DNA from: Streptomyces alanosinicus
Lineage (GTDB): Bacteria; Actinomycetota; Actinomycetes; Streptomycetales; Streptomycetaceae
NCBI RefSeq assembly: GCF_014650595.1
Contig: NZ_BMVG01000009.1
Location: forward strand, 124,001 to 188,000
Length of the DNA: 64,000 nt
Reading direction: 5' to 3'
This document shows, piece by piece, positions 1 to 8,204 of this stretch (position 1 is the first letter of the stretch; every line of letters begins with the position of its first letter). The notes under the pieces are model-generated. The model searched no databases, was not told the origin of the DNA, and saw only the letters and a program-made list of their open reading frames with translations. The translations under genes were made by a program, and so were the position numbers.

Positions 1-778
1 TGGGCTGGTGGGCGATGAAGCAGTCGATGTCCCCGATGTCCAGACCGGCACGGTCGAGGGCGTCCGTGATCAGCCGGGGGAAGACCTCGGTGATGAACCG
101 GCCGATGGTGCGGCCGTCCATGCGGATGCAGTGGCCGTGGTCGGCGAGGGTGGCCGCGCTGGCCGGGCGGCGGCTGCCGCCGGCCGGGATCAGGACGCGG
201 TCGGCGAGGGTTCCGTCGGAGCCGAGGCTGAAGTGCGTGAACCCCTGGCCGTCCGCCACCGGCCCCAGAACGGCGGCGGCGGCCCCGTCGGCGAACAGGA
301 CCGCGGTCCCCCGGTCGGCCGGGTCGAGGAACTTCGAGTACGCCTCGACGCCGACGACGGCCGCGTACCGGATCTCCTCGCTGCCGCGCAGCCAGTCATG
401 GGCCACCTTGGCCGCGAACAGCCAGCCGGAGCAGGCGGCGCTGACGTCGAGGGCGACGGCACCGGCGGCGCCCACCGCGGTCTGGATCCGGCAGGCGGTC
501 GAGGGGCCGAGTTCGTCGGGGGTCGAGGTGCCGCAGACCAGCAGTCCGATCTCGGACAGGCCGATGCCGGCGGCGTCGGCCGCCGCACGGACCGCGTGCG
601 CCGCCAGGTCCGAGGCCGCCTCGTCGGGAGCGGCCACATGACGTTCGAGGACGCCGGTGCGTTCGCTGATCCACTCCGCCGTCACATCGGCACCGCGCGC
701 CACCTCGGCGTTGGTGCGCACGGCGGGCGGCAGATAGGTGCCCATGCCCAGGACTCCGATACGGCGCCCGCGCGTCAT
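1..778 (-). CDS. 3-oxoacyl-ACP synthase III (KAS III/FabH-like), partial
   Basis: Predicted to condense an acyl-CoA starter with malonyl-ACP to begin a fatty-acid or polyketide chain. The first 259 codons are present; the 3' end lies beyond the left edge. The nucleophile sits in SAACSGW (Cys116), and the catalytic His of IAHQP is at the truncated end; the conserved Asn would be outside the window. The ATG overlaps the stop of the upstream acyl-CoA oxidase-like gene (ATGA), so translation is probably coupled. The next genes upstream encode an oxidase and a malonyltransferase, so this is more likely a dedicated starter-unit enzyme than the housekeeping FabH. The family call is firm; the pathway is inference. 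Confidence 0.9.
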   Translation of the reverse strand, partial: MTRGRRIGVLGMGTYLPPAVRTNAEVARGADVTAEWISERTGVLERHVAAPDEAASDLAAHAVRAAADAAGIGLSEIGLLVCGTSTPDELGPSTACRIQTAVGAAGAVALDVSAACSGWLFAAKVAHDWLRGSEEIRYAAVVGVEAYSKFLDPADRGTAVLFADGAAAAVLGPVADGQGFTHFSLGSDGTLADRVLIPAGGSRRPASAATLADHGHCIRMDGRTIGRFITEVFPRLITDALDRAGLDIGDIDCFIAHQP

Positions 779-2595
779 GCCGTGCCTCCTCGTGTCCAGG
801 TGAGCGTGGCGCGCACCGCGCTCTCGCAGTCCACCGCCGCGGCGACGCCGTCGGGATGGGCGAACGCCTCGGTCAGCAGTGGCAGCCGGGGCCGGATCTC
901 GTCGCACAGCCGGTCGGCGGCCCCGGACAGCGCCCGCACGTCGGCCGGACGCAACGTGCCCAGGGCGAGCAGGGAGCCGGACCAGCGGCGGGCCGCCATG
1001 ACACCGTGCAGGGCCGCCAGCGGCCGCAGCGTCCGGGCCAGTTCGGGTTCCTGCAGGGCAGCGAGGGCGCGCGTGACGTCTTCGGCCAGGAGCGCGTTCG
1101 CGTAGACCTCGCCGAGGAGACCGGCGTCCTCCAGCAGCGGGTTCCACACGTCGAAGGGGGCGCTGCCGTCCGTGGTGCGCGACCGCTGCGCGAGGTCCTG
1201 GGCCAGGGCGTGCTGATGCCGCCGTACGACCGCGGGCCACCAGTGCGGTGAGGTGAGAGGAGGGCCGGCTGACATCGGCGGGGGGTCCGCCTCCCGCCCG
1301 GCTTCTTCGGCGAGGGCGCGTCCGATGTCGTAGAAGATGAGCTGGCTGTCCCCGCCGGCCGTGTCGAAGGCGTGGTGAAAACCGTGGTACGCGGACAGCC
1401 GGTTGACGTCCAGGTACCCCAAGAAGCCGCAGCGGCGCCGGCAGTCCGCGGTGACGTGGGCGGCGAGCCGGACCGTGGCGGCCTTGTACGCGGCCAGCGG
1501 CCGGCTGACGGCGGCCCACGGGGTGAACCCCAGCGCCGTACCGCCCCCGTCCTCGGGTGTCGCGAGGGACTCCTGCCACACCGTGCGCGCCCCGTGCGCG
1601 GCGCATGTCAGGGCGAACGCGTCGGCCAGCGCTCCCAGTACGGCACGTTGCTGGGTGCGGTACGCGAGCAGCGGGACACCGGGAGCCGGCCGCCCCTGAG
1701 TGCGCCGCTGCCGTGCGTGGTTGACGGCCTGTACGGCGGCCTGCCGGCTGGTGGCCGCCACGACGGCGGGCAAGGTCGCCCACAGTCCCCGCCCCACCCG
1801 CAGCGTGCGCTGCAGGCGCCGCTCGTTCGATCCGGCGGGGTCGTGGAAGGTGCCGTCGGGTGCGATGCCCGCGCCGTCGGCGAGCCAGTGGGCCCGCGGC
1901 AGCCGGACGCGGTGGAACCGCACCAGGACGTAGTCGAGGGACAGCGCGCCCAGAGCCAGGGGCGAGGAGATCTCGACGCCGGGCAGCGGCCTCGTGCCGT
2001 CGGTCAGACCGGCCACGAAGGCGAAGACACCGCGACAGGTGTCCCCGACGACGAGTCGGGCGAGCACCACCGCGGTCTGCGGGACGTCCAGTGTTCCGGC
2101 GCTGGCGAACTTGGCGGCCCGGGGATCCGGTGTGTGCAGGACGAACTCGCCCGTTGTCGGGTCGAACTCGGCGCGGGTCCGGATGGCGAGGTGGCTGTTC
2201 GCCTGTCCCGCCTCGGTGATCAGATAAACGCCCTTGGCGCGGCCGGACCGCAGTGCCTGCCCGCGCGGTCCAAGCTGCCCGGACCCGTCGCCGAGCTGGG
2301 CCATGGACCCCAGGCACAGCAGATGATGGACGAGCGCCGCCAGACAGAGGGAGGGATCGGCCACCGCGGCCCAGGCGTGGGCGGTGGCCAGCCGGGCCGG
2401 GTCGTCGAAGAGGTCGTACGGCAGTGTCTCCCCCAACAGGCGTAAATGACAGAGCAGTTGGGGGCCCGGACCGCCCGACGGGGTGTCGTCGGCGAGCGCC
2501 TTGTGCAGCGCGGAGAGGAAGGACGTGTCGCAGGGGCCGTGGACGAGCCGGTCGAGTTCGTCACGGGCGGCCGTGGGCAGGGGCGCAGAGGGCAT
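775..2595 (-). CDS. acyl-CoA oxidase/dehydrogenase-like protein
   Basis: A 606-residue protein with the layout of acyl-CoA oxidases: a helical N-terminal part, a beta region (residues about 150-250, with GVYLITEAG, then GVFAFVAGL and LPGVEI), then RFHRVRLPRAHWLADGAGIAP before the C-terminal helices. This family oxidises acyl thioesters to 2,3-enoyl thioesters with FAD. The start is the ATG at 2595, which has GGAG 8 nt upstream; the frame stays open further upstream only because of the base composition. It lies 28 nt after the malonyltransferase gene and overlaps the ketoacyl synthase by 4 nt. It may desaturate a carrier- or CoA-bound acyl chain for the adjacent synthase. The FAD fold is recognised; the substrate is unknown. 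Confidence 0.75.
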   Translation of the reverse strand: MPSAPLPTAARDELDRLVHGPCDTSFLSALHKALADDTPSGGPGPQLLCHLRLLGETLPYDLFDDPARLATAHAWAAVADPSLCLAALVHHLLCLGSMAQLGDGSGQLGPRGQALRSGRAKGVYLITEAGQANSHLAIRTRAEFDPTTGEFVLHTPDPRAAKFASAGTLDVPQTAVVLARLVVGDTCRGVFAFVAGLTDGTRPLPGVEISSPLALGALSLDYVLVRFHRVRLPRAHWLADGAGIAPDGTFHDPAGSNERRLQRTLRVGRGLWATLPAVVAATSRQAAVQAVNHARQRRTQGRPAPGVPLLAYRTQQRAVLGALADAFALTCAAHGARTVWQESLATPEDGGGTALGFTPWAAVSRPLAAYKAATVRLAAHVTADCRRRCGFLGYLDVNRLSAYHGFHHAFDTAGGDSQLIFYDIGRALAEEAGREADPPPMSAGPPLTSPHWWPAVVRRHQHALAQDLAQRSRTTDGSAPFDVWNPLLEDAGLLGEVYANALLAEDVTRALAALQEPELARTLRPLAALHGVMAARRWSGSLLALGTLRPADVRALSGAADRLCDEIRPRLPLLTEAFAHPDGVAAAVDCESAVRATLTWTRGGTA

Positions 2596-2623
2596 CGTTG
2601 GTTCTCCGGGAGGGGAGCGGGGG

Positions 2624-3613
2624 TCACCAGGGGAAGTCGGGTTCGGCGAGCGGGGCGTGGACGGGCGGCGCGAGGCCCGTGGCGAGCACTCTGCGGACGC
2701 TGGTGGCCAGGGCGTCTCCGGTGCCGGCTTCGAAGAGGACGTCCGGCCGGTGCCGGGCCGCCGCCTGGTGCAGTACGTCCGGCACCGCGGCCGGCAGCAC
2801 CAGGCAGTCGGCCAGCCGGTCCGCCAGGGCGTCATCGGGGCGGTAGGCACGTCCGGCCACGGCGGAGTACACGGGGCAGCGCGCCGCGGAACGGGCGTAG
2901 GCCCGCACCGACGCGGCGAACTCCGCCGCCTGGCGGGCGAACGCGGGATGGTGGGCGGCGAACGGCAGCCGCAGCCGGGTGGCGGTCACGGCCGAGTCCA
3001 CCGCCGTCTTCTCGACGCGGGCCAGGGCCGTCACGGGGCCGGCGACCACCACGGACCGGTCGTCGCCGACCACCGCCACCACCACATCCTCCGCCGCCCC
3101 GGCGCGTTCCAGCAGCCGACGGGCGGACCGCTCCGTACAGGAGAGCGCGCTCAGCCCGCCGGGGCACGAGGTCAGCACCAGAGCGAGGTCATGGGCCGCG
3201 CGTGCCCCGTCGCGGACGGTGAGGCATCCGGCGGCGGTCAGCGCGGCGATCTCACCGAAGCTCACGGCGACCACGGCCACGGGCGCCGCGCAGGAGTCGC
3301 ACAACGCCTGATGTACCGTCATCGAGGTGCCGAACAGGGCGAGTTGCTGGACGCCCGTGGCCGCGTGTGCCAGGTCCCGGCCGCTGGGCGGCCGGGGGCC
3401 GAGCAGCCAGGGGCCCAGCGGTGGCAGGCCGCGTTCGAGCGCGACGGCGTCGATCTGCCCGAAGACCTCCCGGGCGGCCGAGCGCAGGGCGCCGCTGTGC
3501 CGCAGAGCGCGCACCAGAGAGCTGACCGAGAAGTCCCCTTGCCCTGGGAACAGGTGGACGGAACGCCGTCGGCGGGCCGGCCGGCCCGGCCCGCGCGCTG
3601 GGTTCGTATGCAT
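2624..3613 (-). CDS. ACP S-malonyltransferase-like acyltransferase
   Basis: A 329-residue FabD-type acyltransferase that should move malonyl or a related acyl group from CoA to an acyl carrier protein. It has the N-terminal FPGQGD motif (residues 22-27), the nucleophile in VSFGEIAALTAAG (Ser118, a variant of the usual GHSxGE) and a His-rich LPFAAHHPAF segment where the catalytic His is expected. The Gly-His before the serine is replaced by Ala-Val, so activity or substrate may differ from housekeeping FabD. The start at 3613 is preferred over an ATG at 3649 because GGAAG lies 6 nt upstream. It heads the leftward three-gene unit and diverges from the NsdA-like regulator. Confidence 0.8.
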   Translation of the reverse strand: MHTNPARGPGRPARRRRSVHLFPGQGDFSVSSLVRALRHSGALRSAAREVFGQIDAVALERGLPPLGPWLLGPRPPSGRDLAHAATGVQQLALFGTSMTVHQALCDSCAAPVAVVAVSFGEIAALTAAGCLTVRDGARAAHDLALVLTSCPGGLSALSCTERSARRLLERAGAAEDVVVAVVGDDRSVVVAGPVTALARVEKTAVDSAVTATRLRLPFAAHHPAFARQAAEFAASVRAYARSAARCPVYSAVAGRAYRPDDALADRLADCLVLPAAVPDVLHQAAARHRPDVLFEAGTGDALATSVRRVLATGLAPPVHAPLAEPDFPW

Positions 3614-3834
3614 CACATTCTTCCGTTCGGACAGGTCAGCGGCGCACAAAGGGGTGGTGCGACATCACATGTGCGCCTGCCGTGCGTACTGTGCGCGGCC
3701 CGGAGGAGTGCCGCACCCTTGGCGTGCCCGGGGGAGAGCCCTTCCACCGCCGACGCGGGAGGCGGACGTGTTGAACTCAAGGAGACGTTGAGCGTCCGTA
3801 CTCGCGGATGCCCGAGCGGGACAGGAAGAGGAGC

Positions 3835-5217
3835 GTGAGGTCGCCCCGTACTCCGAACCAGGCTCTACGTGTCCTGCTGGCCGAGGCCGACTGGAAGGGC
3901 GCCCAACTCGCGCGTGCGGTCAACGCGCTGGGCGCGGCACAGGGAACCATGCTGCACTACGACCGCACCACGATCTCCCACTGGCTGGCCGGCAGCCGCC
4001 CGCGCCCGCCCGTCCCCGCTCTCGTCGCGGAGGCCCTCTCCCGGCGTCTCGGCAGAACAGTCCCGATACAGGACACTGGGCTGCTCGACACCAGGACGCC
4101 GGACCGCGGTGCCAGGGCACTGCCGGAGGGGAGCGCTGTGGAACGCCTCGACCGGATGCTCCACGACACCGACCGCCGTCGCCTCGCCCTCCTCGGTGCC
4201 TATTCACTGGCGACGCTCGTGATACCGCCCAGTCTGTCGGTCACCGAAGAGACCCGGTTCGAGACGTCCGGCCGGCCGTCGTCCGTCGGCTTGGTGCACG
4301 TGGCCGCCGCCCGGGAAATGCTCACCGTGTTCTCCCGCGGTGACACGGTCTTCGGAGCCGGTGCGGTACTGGAGCCGCTGCGCCAGTACCTGTCCACCAC
4401 CGTGATCCCCTGGCTCAGGCGCGACATGAAGCCCTCCGTCCGCCGTGAACTGTTCACGGTGGCCGCCCAGCTGACCTATCTCAGCGCCTTCACCCACTTC
4501 GACATGAACCACCAGGCCGCGGCGCAGCGCCTCTACGTCACGAGCATCGAACTCGCCGGTGAGGCGGGCGACATCGTCGGACACGCCCTCGGCCTGCGTG
4601 CGCTGAGCGTGCAGGCCCACGCGCTGGGACACTTCACCGACGCCCACCGCCTCGCCGAACACGCCGTGCGGACCGGCGCCCGCCATGCCCCGGCCCATCA
4701 ACGGGCCTTCCTGCACGGACAACTGGGCGTCACCCAGGCCGCCCGGGGCGACAGCCACTACCTCCGCCACTTCACCATCGCCGAGCGTTTCCTGGAGAGG
4801 TCGACGAGCGACACCTCGCCCGTCGGCGCCTTCCACCCCGGCTCGCTCGCACTCCAGCGCGCGGCCGTGGCCAAGAGCCTGGGCGACAACCGCGCGGCCG
4901 CGCGGGCCCTGGCCCACTCGCTGAGCCACCGACCCGTCGACGAACGCCGCTCCCGCGCCCTCGTCCTGGCCGAACTGGCGGAGACCCAGCTCACGGCAGG
5001 CCACCTGGAGCAGGCATGCCGGACGTGGCACGCATTCCTCGACGACCATCCGCACCTCCACAGCGCCCGTGCCGACGACCGCCTGCGCGCCCTGACCGCC
5101 GCACTGCGGCCCCATGCCTCGACCTTCGCCGCCGCGGCGCTGCTGAGGCGGGCGTGCGGGACACGAGACGGAGCCGGCCGCCCCGAACACCGGCCACATG
5201 ATGGCCCATTGGGGTGA
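3835..5217 (+). CDS. NsdA-like regulator (HTH plus TPR-like repeats)
   Basis: The N-terminal 80 residues look like an XRE-type helix-turn-helix (LRVLLAEADWKGAQLARAVN, then YDRTTISHWLAGSRPRPPVP), followed by about 350 residues of helical, TPR-like sequence. This is the layout of the Streptomyces NsdA family, whose founding member represses sporulation and antibiotic production. The GTG at 3835 is chosen because an AGGAAGAGGAG stretch precedes it; an in-frame ATG at 3808 lacks a well-placed ribosome binding site. It diverges from the acyltransferase gene across about 220 nt, so it may control the leftward biosynthetic genes. The family call is good; the target is inferred from position. Confidence 0.72.
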   Translation: MRSPRTPNQALRVLLAEADWKGAQLARAVNALGAAQGTMLHYDRTTISHWLAGSRPRPPVPALVAEALSRRLGRTVPIQDTGLLDTRTPDRGARALPEGSAVERLDRMLHDTDRRRLALLGAYSLATLVIPPSLSVTEETRFETSGRPSSVGLVHVAAAREMLTVFSRGDTVFGAGAVLEPLRQYLSTTVIPWLRRDMKPSVRRELFTVAAQLTYLSAFTHFDMNHQAAAQRLYVTSIELAGEAGDIVGHALGLRALSVQAHALGHFTDAHRLAEHAVRTGARHAPAHQRAFLHGQLGVTQAARGDSHYLRHFTIAERFLERSTSDTSPVGAFHPGSLALQRAAVAKSLGDNRAAARALAHSLSHRPVDERRSRALVLAELAETQLTAGHLEQACRTWHAFLDDHPHLHSARADDRLRALTAALRPHASTFAAAALLRRACGTRDGAGRPEHRPHDGPLG

Positions 5218-5314
5218 GATACCGGACCGCGGGAGGCAGCGGGTTCGGCGGAACCTGTTGGATGACGATGCTCTCCCTCGCTCGCCCTCCGCCCACCCAG
5301 CCCGTGCCAGGAAG

Positions 5315-6457
5315 ATGAATCGAACCGCCCGCTCAGAAGTACTCCACTCCGCCTCCTTCCATGTCACCCCCGGCACACTGGCGGTGGCCACAGCCTTCAG
5401 GCACCCCACGCGCGGCACGGTCGACTGTCCGGCGCATCACCTGCTCGCCGCCCACATCGGGCGGTCCGGCTTTGCCGCCGTCCCCCGCCCGTTTCCGGAG
5501 GAGGGCCTGGGCAGCGGGCTCGTGTCGGCGCCGACGACGGTCTTCTGCGTCACCTACCAGCGGCCCGGGGGCGGATACCGCGGCTTCGCCCTCGCGGCCC
5601 GCAGCGACGACACCGCCGCGGTCCGCCTCGCGCACCGGCAGAGCGAGTCCTGGCGGGCGGTGCTCCGCACGCGACGCGTGCTGTACGTGGTCGCGCACGA
5701 CACACCCCGGCCGTCCCCGAACGCACCGGTCCCGGCCCAGACTCCCGGCGGCTCGCGCACCCCCTGGCGGACCTGCGGATGCCCCGCCGGCGTCGCATGT
5801 CCCGCGGCGGGGGACGCGGAACGCTCCCTGCGCCGGTTCCTGGACCGGGGCGACGAGGTCGTCGTCGTAGGAGCGCCGGCCTCCGGCTCCGGCACCTGGC
5901 CGGATGAGACGTACGGCAAGAGTATCCGGGCGGTGGAGACCGCGCGGCAGGCCGAAAGCCTCGACGCCGCGGACCCCGACCGCCTCGCGTTCGTCGTCGC
6001 ACCCGGTGCGCTCGTACCCGAAGCGGTGCACATCCTCACGGTGCTGCGCCGCCGCCATCCGAGAATCCGGGGCCAGCATCCGAGCGAGTGGTGCTCCACC
6101 CTGGACGATCTGCGCACGGCCGTCGGATCGGCCCTGGCCCAGTCCGAACTGCTGCTGATCGCGGGACCGGACGCGGGCCCCGTCACCAGGGCCGCGACCA
6201 CGCTGGCCGCCCGGACGGAGGTGGCGGTCCGGGATGTCCCGGCACTGCACAGCCTGCGCCCACAGGACACCGACGCCGCCACGATCACGGTGCTGGACAC
6301 CACAGCCGACGGGTGGGGCCGAAGGCAGGTCGGCCAGGCACTGGACGGCCTGGGCCCCGCAAGCCACCTCCGACGCCAGGTCCGCACTCTCGCGGAACCG
6401 CCGTCCCCCGCCCCGACGCCGCACCACGAACAGACCGACGCCACGGACACGACCTAG
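5315..6457 (+). CDS. divergent IspH/LytB-like protein
   Basis: The C-terminal half follows the IspH (hydroxymethylbutenyl diphosphate reductase) pattern. ACPAAGDAERSLRRFLDRG with DEVVVVG matches the region of the second Fe-S cysteine, and WCSTLDDLRTAV with LLLIAGPDAG matches the third cysteine and the VVGSxNSSN segment. Canonical N-terminal RGFCAGV is absent; a cysteine in TVDCPAHHLLAAHIG may replace it. The asparagine/serine substrate motifs are also poorly kept. It may be a cluster-specific paralogue or a repurposed Fe-S protein. The start is uncertain: the ATG at 5315 is chosen, while an ATG at 5198 would overlap the regulator gene. The stop codon lies inside the left arm of the inverted-repeat element at 6454. 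Confidence 0.5.
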   Translation: MNRTARSEVLHSASFHVTPGTLAVATAFRHPTRGTVDCPAHHLLAAHIGRSGFAAVPRPFPEEGLGSGLVSAPTTVFCVTYQRPGGGYRGFALAARSDDTAAVRLAHRQSESWRAVLRTRRVLYVVAHDTPRPSPNAPVPAQTPGGSRTPWRTCGCPAGVACPAAGDAERSLRRFLDRGDEVVVVGAPASGSGTWPDETYGKSIRAVETARQAESLDAADPDRLAFVVAPGALVPEAVHILTVLRRRHPRIRGQHPSEWCSTLDDLRTAVGSALAQSELLLIAGPDAGPVTRAATTLAARTEVAVRDVPALHSLRPQDTDAATITVLDTTADGWGRRQVGQALDGLGPASHLRRQVRTLAEPPSPAPTPHHEQTDATDTT

Positions 6458-6648
6458 TGCCCCAACAGGCAACGTTCGCCCCGTCGCGACGCCCGGCACG
6501 CCCTCTCGCCGCACCGGCCGAAAGCCCACGTACGCCCAGTACGAGGACTTCCGGCCGGCACTCCCCCCAGCCTCCGGCCGGGGGGACCCCCAGAGCACGC
6601 ACCGGACGCCGCTCCTTCACGGGCAAACGTTGCCTGCCGGGGCACTAG
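6454..6648. mobile_element. MITE-like element with 28-bp terminal inverted repeats
   Basis: Terminal arms at 6454-6481 and 6621-6648 match as inverted repeats at 25 of 28 positions, beginning CTAGTGCCCC and including AACGTT. No convincing reading frame lies between them. The interior carries a second G/C-rich palindrome around CCTCCGGCCGGGGG near 6570-6590. Each end finishes in CTAG, which may be part of the repeat or a 4-bp target duplication. A short, non-coding element with long terminal repeats fits a miniature transposable element moved in trans. The left arm supplies the TAG stop of the IspH-like gene. Confidence 0.6.
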
Positions 6649-6762
6649 CCAGGCCTGTCGTCACATTCCCGCCCCGCCCCGCCCCCGCCCCGGTCGTGCT
6701 CGGGAGGCTGAACGCGACGTACCCGGCACACGTATCAACCGGACGTGGCAGGATCCCTCAGC

Positions 6763-7368
6763 ATGAGTGCGTGCCCGGGGGTGAGAGGTCTGCGGGCCGC
6801 GGTGTTCGCCGCGGTGTGCGTGCTGCTCGCCGCCGCCGGGCACGGCCTCGCCATGGGGGACATGCCGCCGCTGTGGGCCGACACGGCAGGGTTCCTCGGC
6901 GTGTCGGCGCTCGGCTGGATCCTCGGGAAGCGGGAGCGGTCGCTGGCCGGCATCGGCACCGCCATGCTGCTCACCCAGGCCGCGCTGCACGCCGGCTTCG
7001 ACGCCGCGCACCGCGCCACGCGCACGGCAGCCATGCCGGGCTCCTCCATGGCCCGCTCCATGGCCGCGATGCACGCCCATGCGACGGCCCATCCGCACAG
7101 CACCGCGCACGCCGCCGCCGCCCACCTCCTCGCCGCGCTGGTCGCGGCCTGGTGGCTGCGGCGCGGCGAGGCCGCGCTGTGGTCGCTGCTGCGCCGGGCC
7201 GCCACGCTCGTGCCCGGCCTCACCGCCTGGTGGCGCGACACCCCGCTGCCCCTGCCCGCCGATCCCGGCCCGCGCGTCCCGGCCGCCCCGGCCCCGCCCC
7301 GGCTGACCCGGCTGCGGCACGCGGTCAGCCGGCGCGGACCCCCGGCCCCGATCCCGTACCCGCACTGA
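6763..7368 (+). CDS. integral membrane protein with Met/His-rich loop, YcnI partner
   Basis: A 201-residue protein with hydrophobic segments near residues 6-25, 33-45, 60-75 and 120-135 and a Pro/Arg-rich cytoplasmic tail. Between the third and fourth segments lies a stretch unusually rich in Met and His (MARSMAAMHAHATAHPHS), with more Met and His in GHGLAMGDMPPLW. Such residues often bind Cu(I) or Cu(II). The gene is 44 nt upstream of a YcnI-family gene, a family tied to copper handling, so a role in copper acquisition or insertion is plausible. The start at ATG 6763 is preferred over GTG 6745. No enzymatic domain was recognised. Confidence 0.65.
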   Translation: MSACPGVRGLRAAVFAAVCVLLAAAGHGLAMGDMPPLWADTAGFLGVSALGWILGKRERSLAGIGTAMLLTQAALHAGFDAAHRATRTAAMPGSSMARSMAAMHAHATAHPHSTAHAAAAHLLAALVAAWWLRRGEAALWSLLRRAATLVPGLTAWWRDTPLPLPADPGPRVPAAPAPPRLTRLRHAVSRRGPPAPIPYPH

Positions 7369-7412
7369 CCGACCCCACGTCACTCGTCACTCGTACGGAG
7401 ATCGACTCACCC

Positions 7413-8141
7413 ATGTCCGCATCACGTCTCACCGCACGCCGCGCCGGAACCGTCGCCGCGCTCGCCACCGCCGCCGTCGTGCTCGCCGCCGGTGCCGCCT
7501 CCGCGCACGTCACCGTCCACCCCGACAGCTACGCCAAGGGAGCCACCGACGGTGTGCTCACCTTCCGGGTCCCCAACGAGGAGGACACCGCCTCCACCAC
7601 CAAGGTGCAGGTCTTCCTGCCCACCGACCACCCCGTCCTCGGCGTCCTGGTCCACCCGCAGGACGGCTGGACCGCCAGGGTCACCACGACCAAGCTGAAG
7701 ACGCCGGTCAAGACCGACGACGGCACCATCACCGAGGCGGCCTCCGAGATCACCTTCAGCGGCGGGAAGATCGGCGCCGGGCAGTACGAGGACTTCGACG
7801 TCGCCTTCGGTCAACTCCCCGGCGACACCGGCCAGTTGGTGTTCAAGACCCTGCAGACCTACTCCGACGGCAAGGTCGCGCGCTGGATCGAGGAGCCGGC
7901 GGCCGGCGGCGGCGAGCCGGAGAACCCGGCCCCCGTGCTGAAGCTGACGGCCGGCGCCGCCGGTGACGCCGGTGCCGCACCGGCGCCCGCCAAGGCCGCT
8001 GCCACCGCCGCCTCCACCGCGGCGGCCGACTCCAGCGACTCCACCGCCCGGGGCCTCGGCATCGCCGGCCTGGTCGTCGGCGTCCTCGGCCTCGCGGCCG
8101 CCGCGTTCGCGATCGTGAGGAGCTGGGCCGCACGGTCGTGA
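7413..8141 (+). CDS. YcnI family copper-binding exported protein (DUF1775)
   Basis: A 242-residue protein with an N-terminal signal peptide ending AASA, followed directly by HVTVHPDSYAKG, so the mature protein should start with His32. The central beta domain (about residues 32-165) contains FRVPNEED, KVQVFLPTD, GQYEDFDVAFGQLP and ARWIEEP. It continues into an Ala/Pro linker and a C-terminal membrane helix ending RSWAARS. Published work on Bacillus YcnI shows Cu(II) bound by the new N-terminal His in a mono-histidine brace; the same arrangement is visible here. It follows the Met/His-rich membrane protein and ends at a strong hairpin. GGAG lies 11 nt before the start. Confidence 0.88.
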   Translation: MSASRLTARRAGTVAALATAAVVLAAGAASAHVTVHPDSYAKGATDGVLTFRVPNEEDTASTTKVQVFLPTDHPVLGVLVHPQDGWTARVTTTKLKTPVKTDDGTITEAASEITFSGGKIGAGQYEDFDVAFGQLPGDTGQLVFKTLQTYSDGKVARWIEEPAAGGGEPENPAPVLKLTAGAAGDAGAAPAPAKAAATAASTAAADSSDSTARGLGIAGLVVGVLGLAAAAFAIVRSWAARS

Positions 8142-8148
8142 CGTCATG

Positions 8149-8190
8149 GCGCGAGGGCCCGGACCGGCACCCCGGTCCGGGCCCTCGCGC
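8149..8190. terminator. bidirectional hairpin terminator
   Basis: A perfect 17-bp stem (8149-8165 with 8174-8190, GCGCGAGGGCCCGGACC and its complement) around an 8-nt loop sits between the convergent YcnI and CDP-alcohol phosphotransferase genes. Confidence 0.9.
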
Positions 8191-8204
8191 ACGCCGGGGC
8201 GGAC

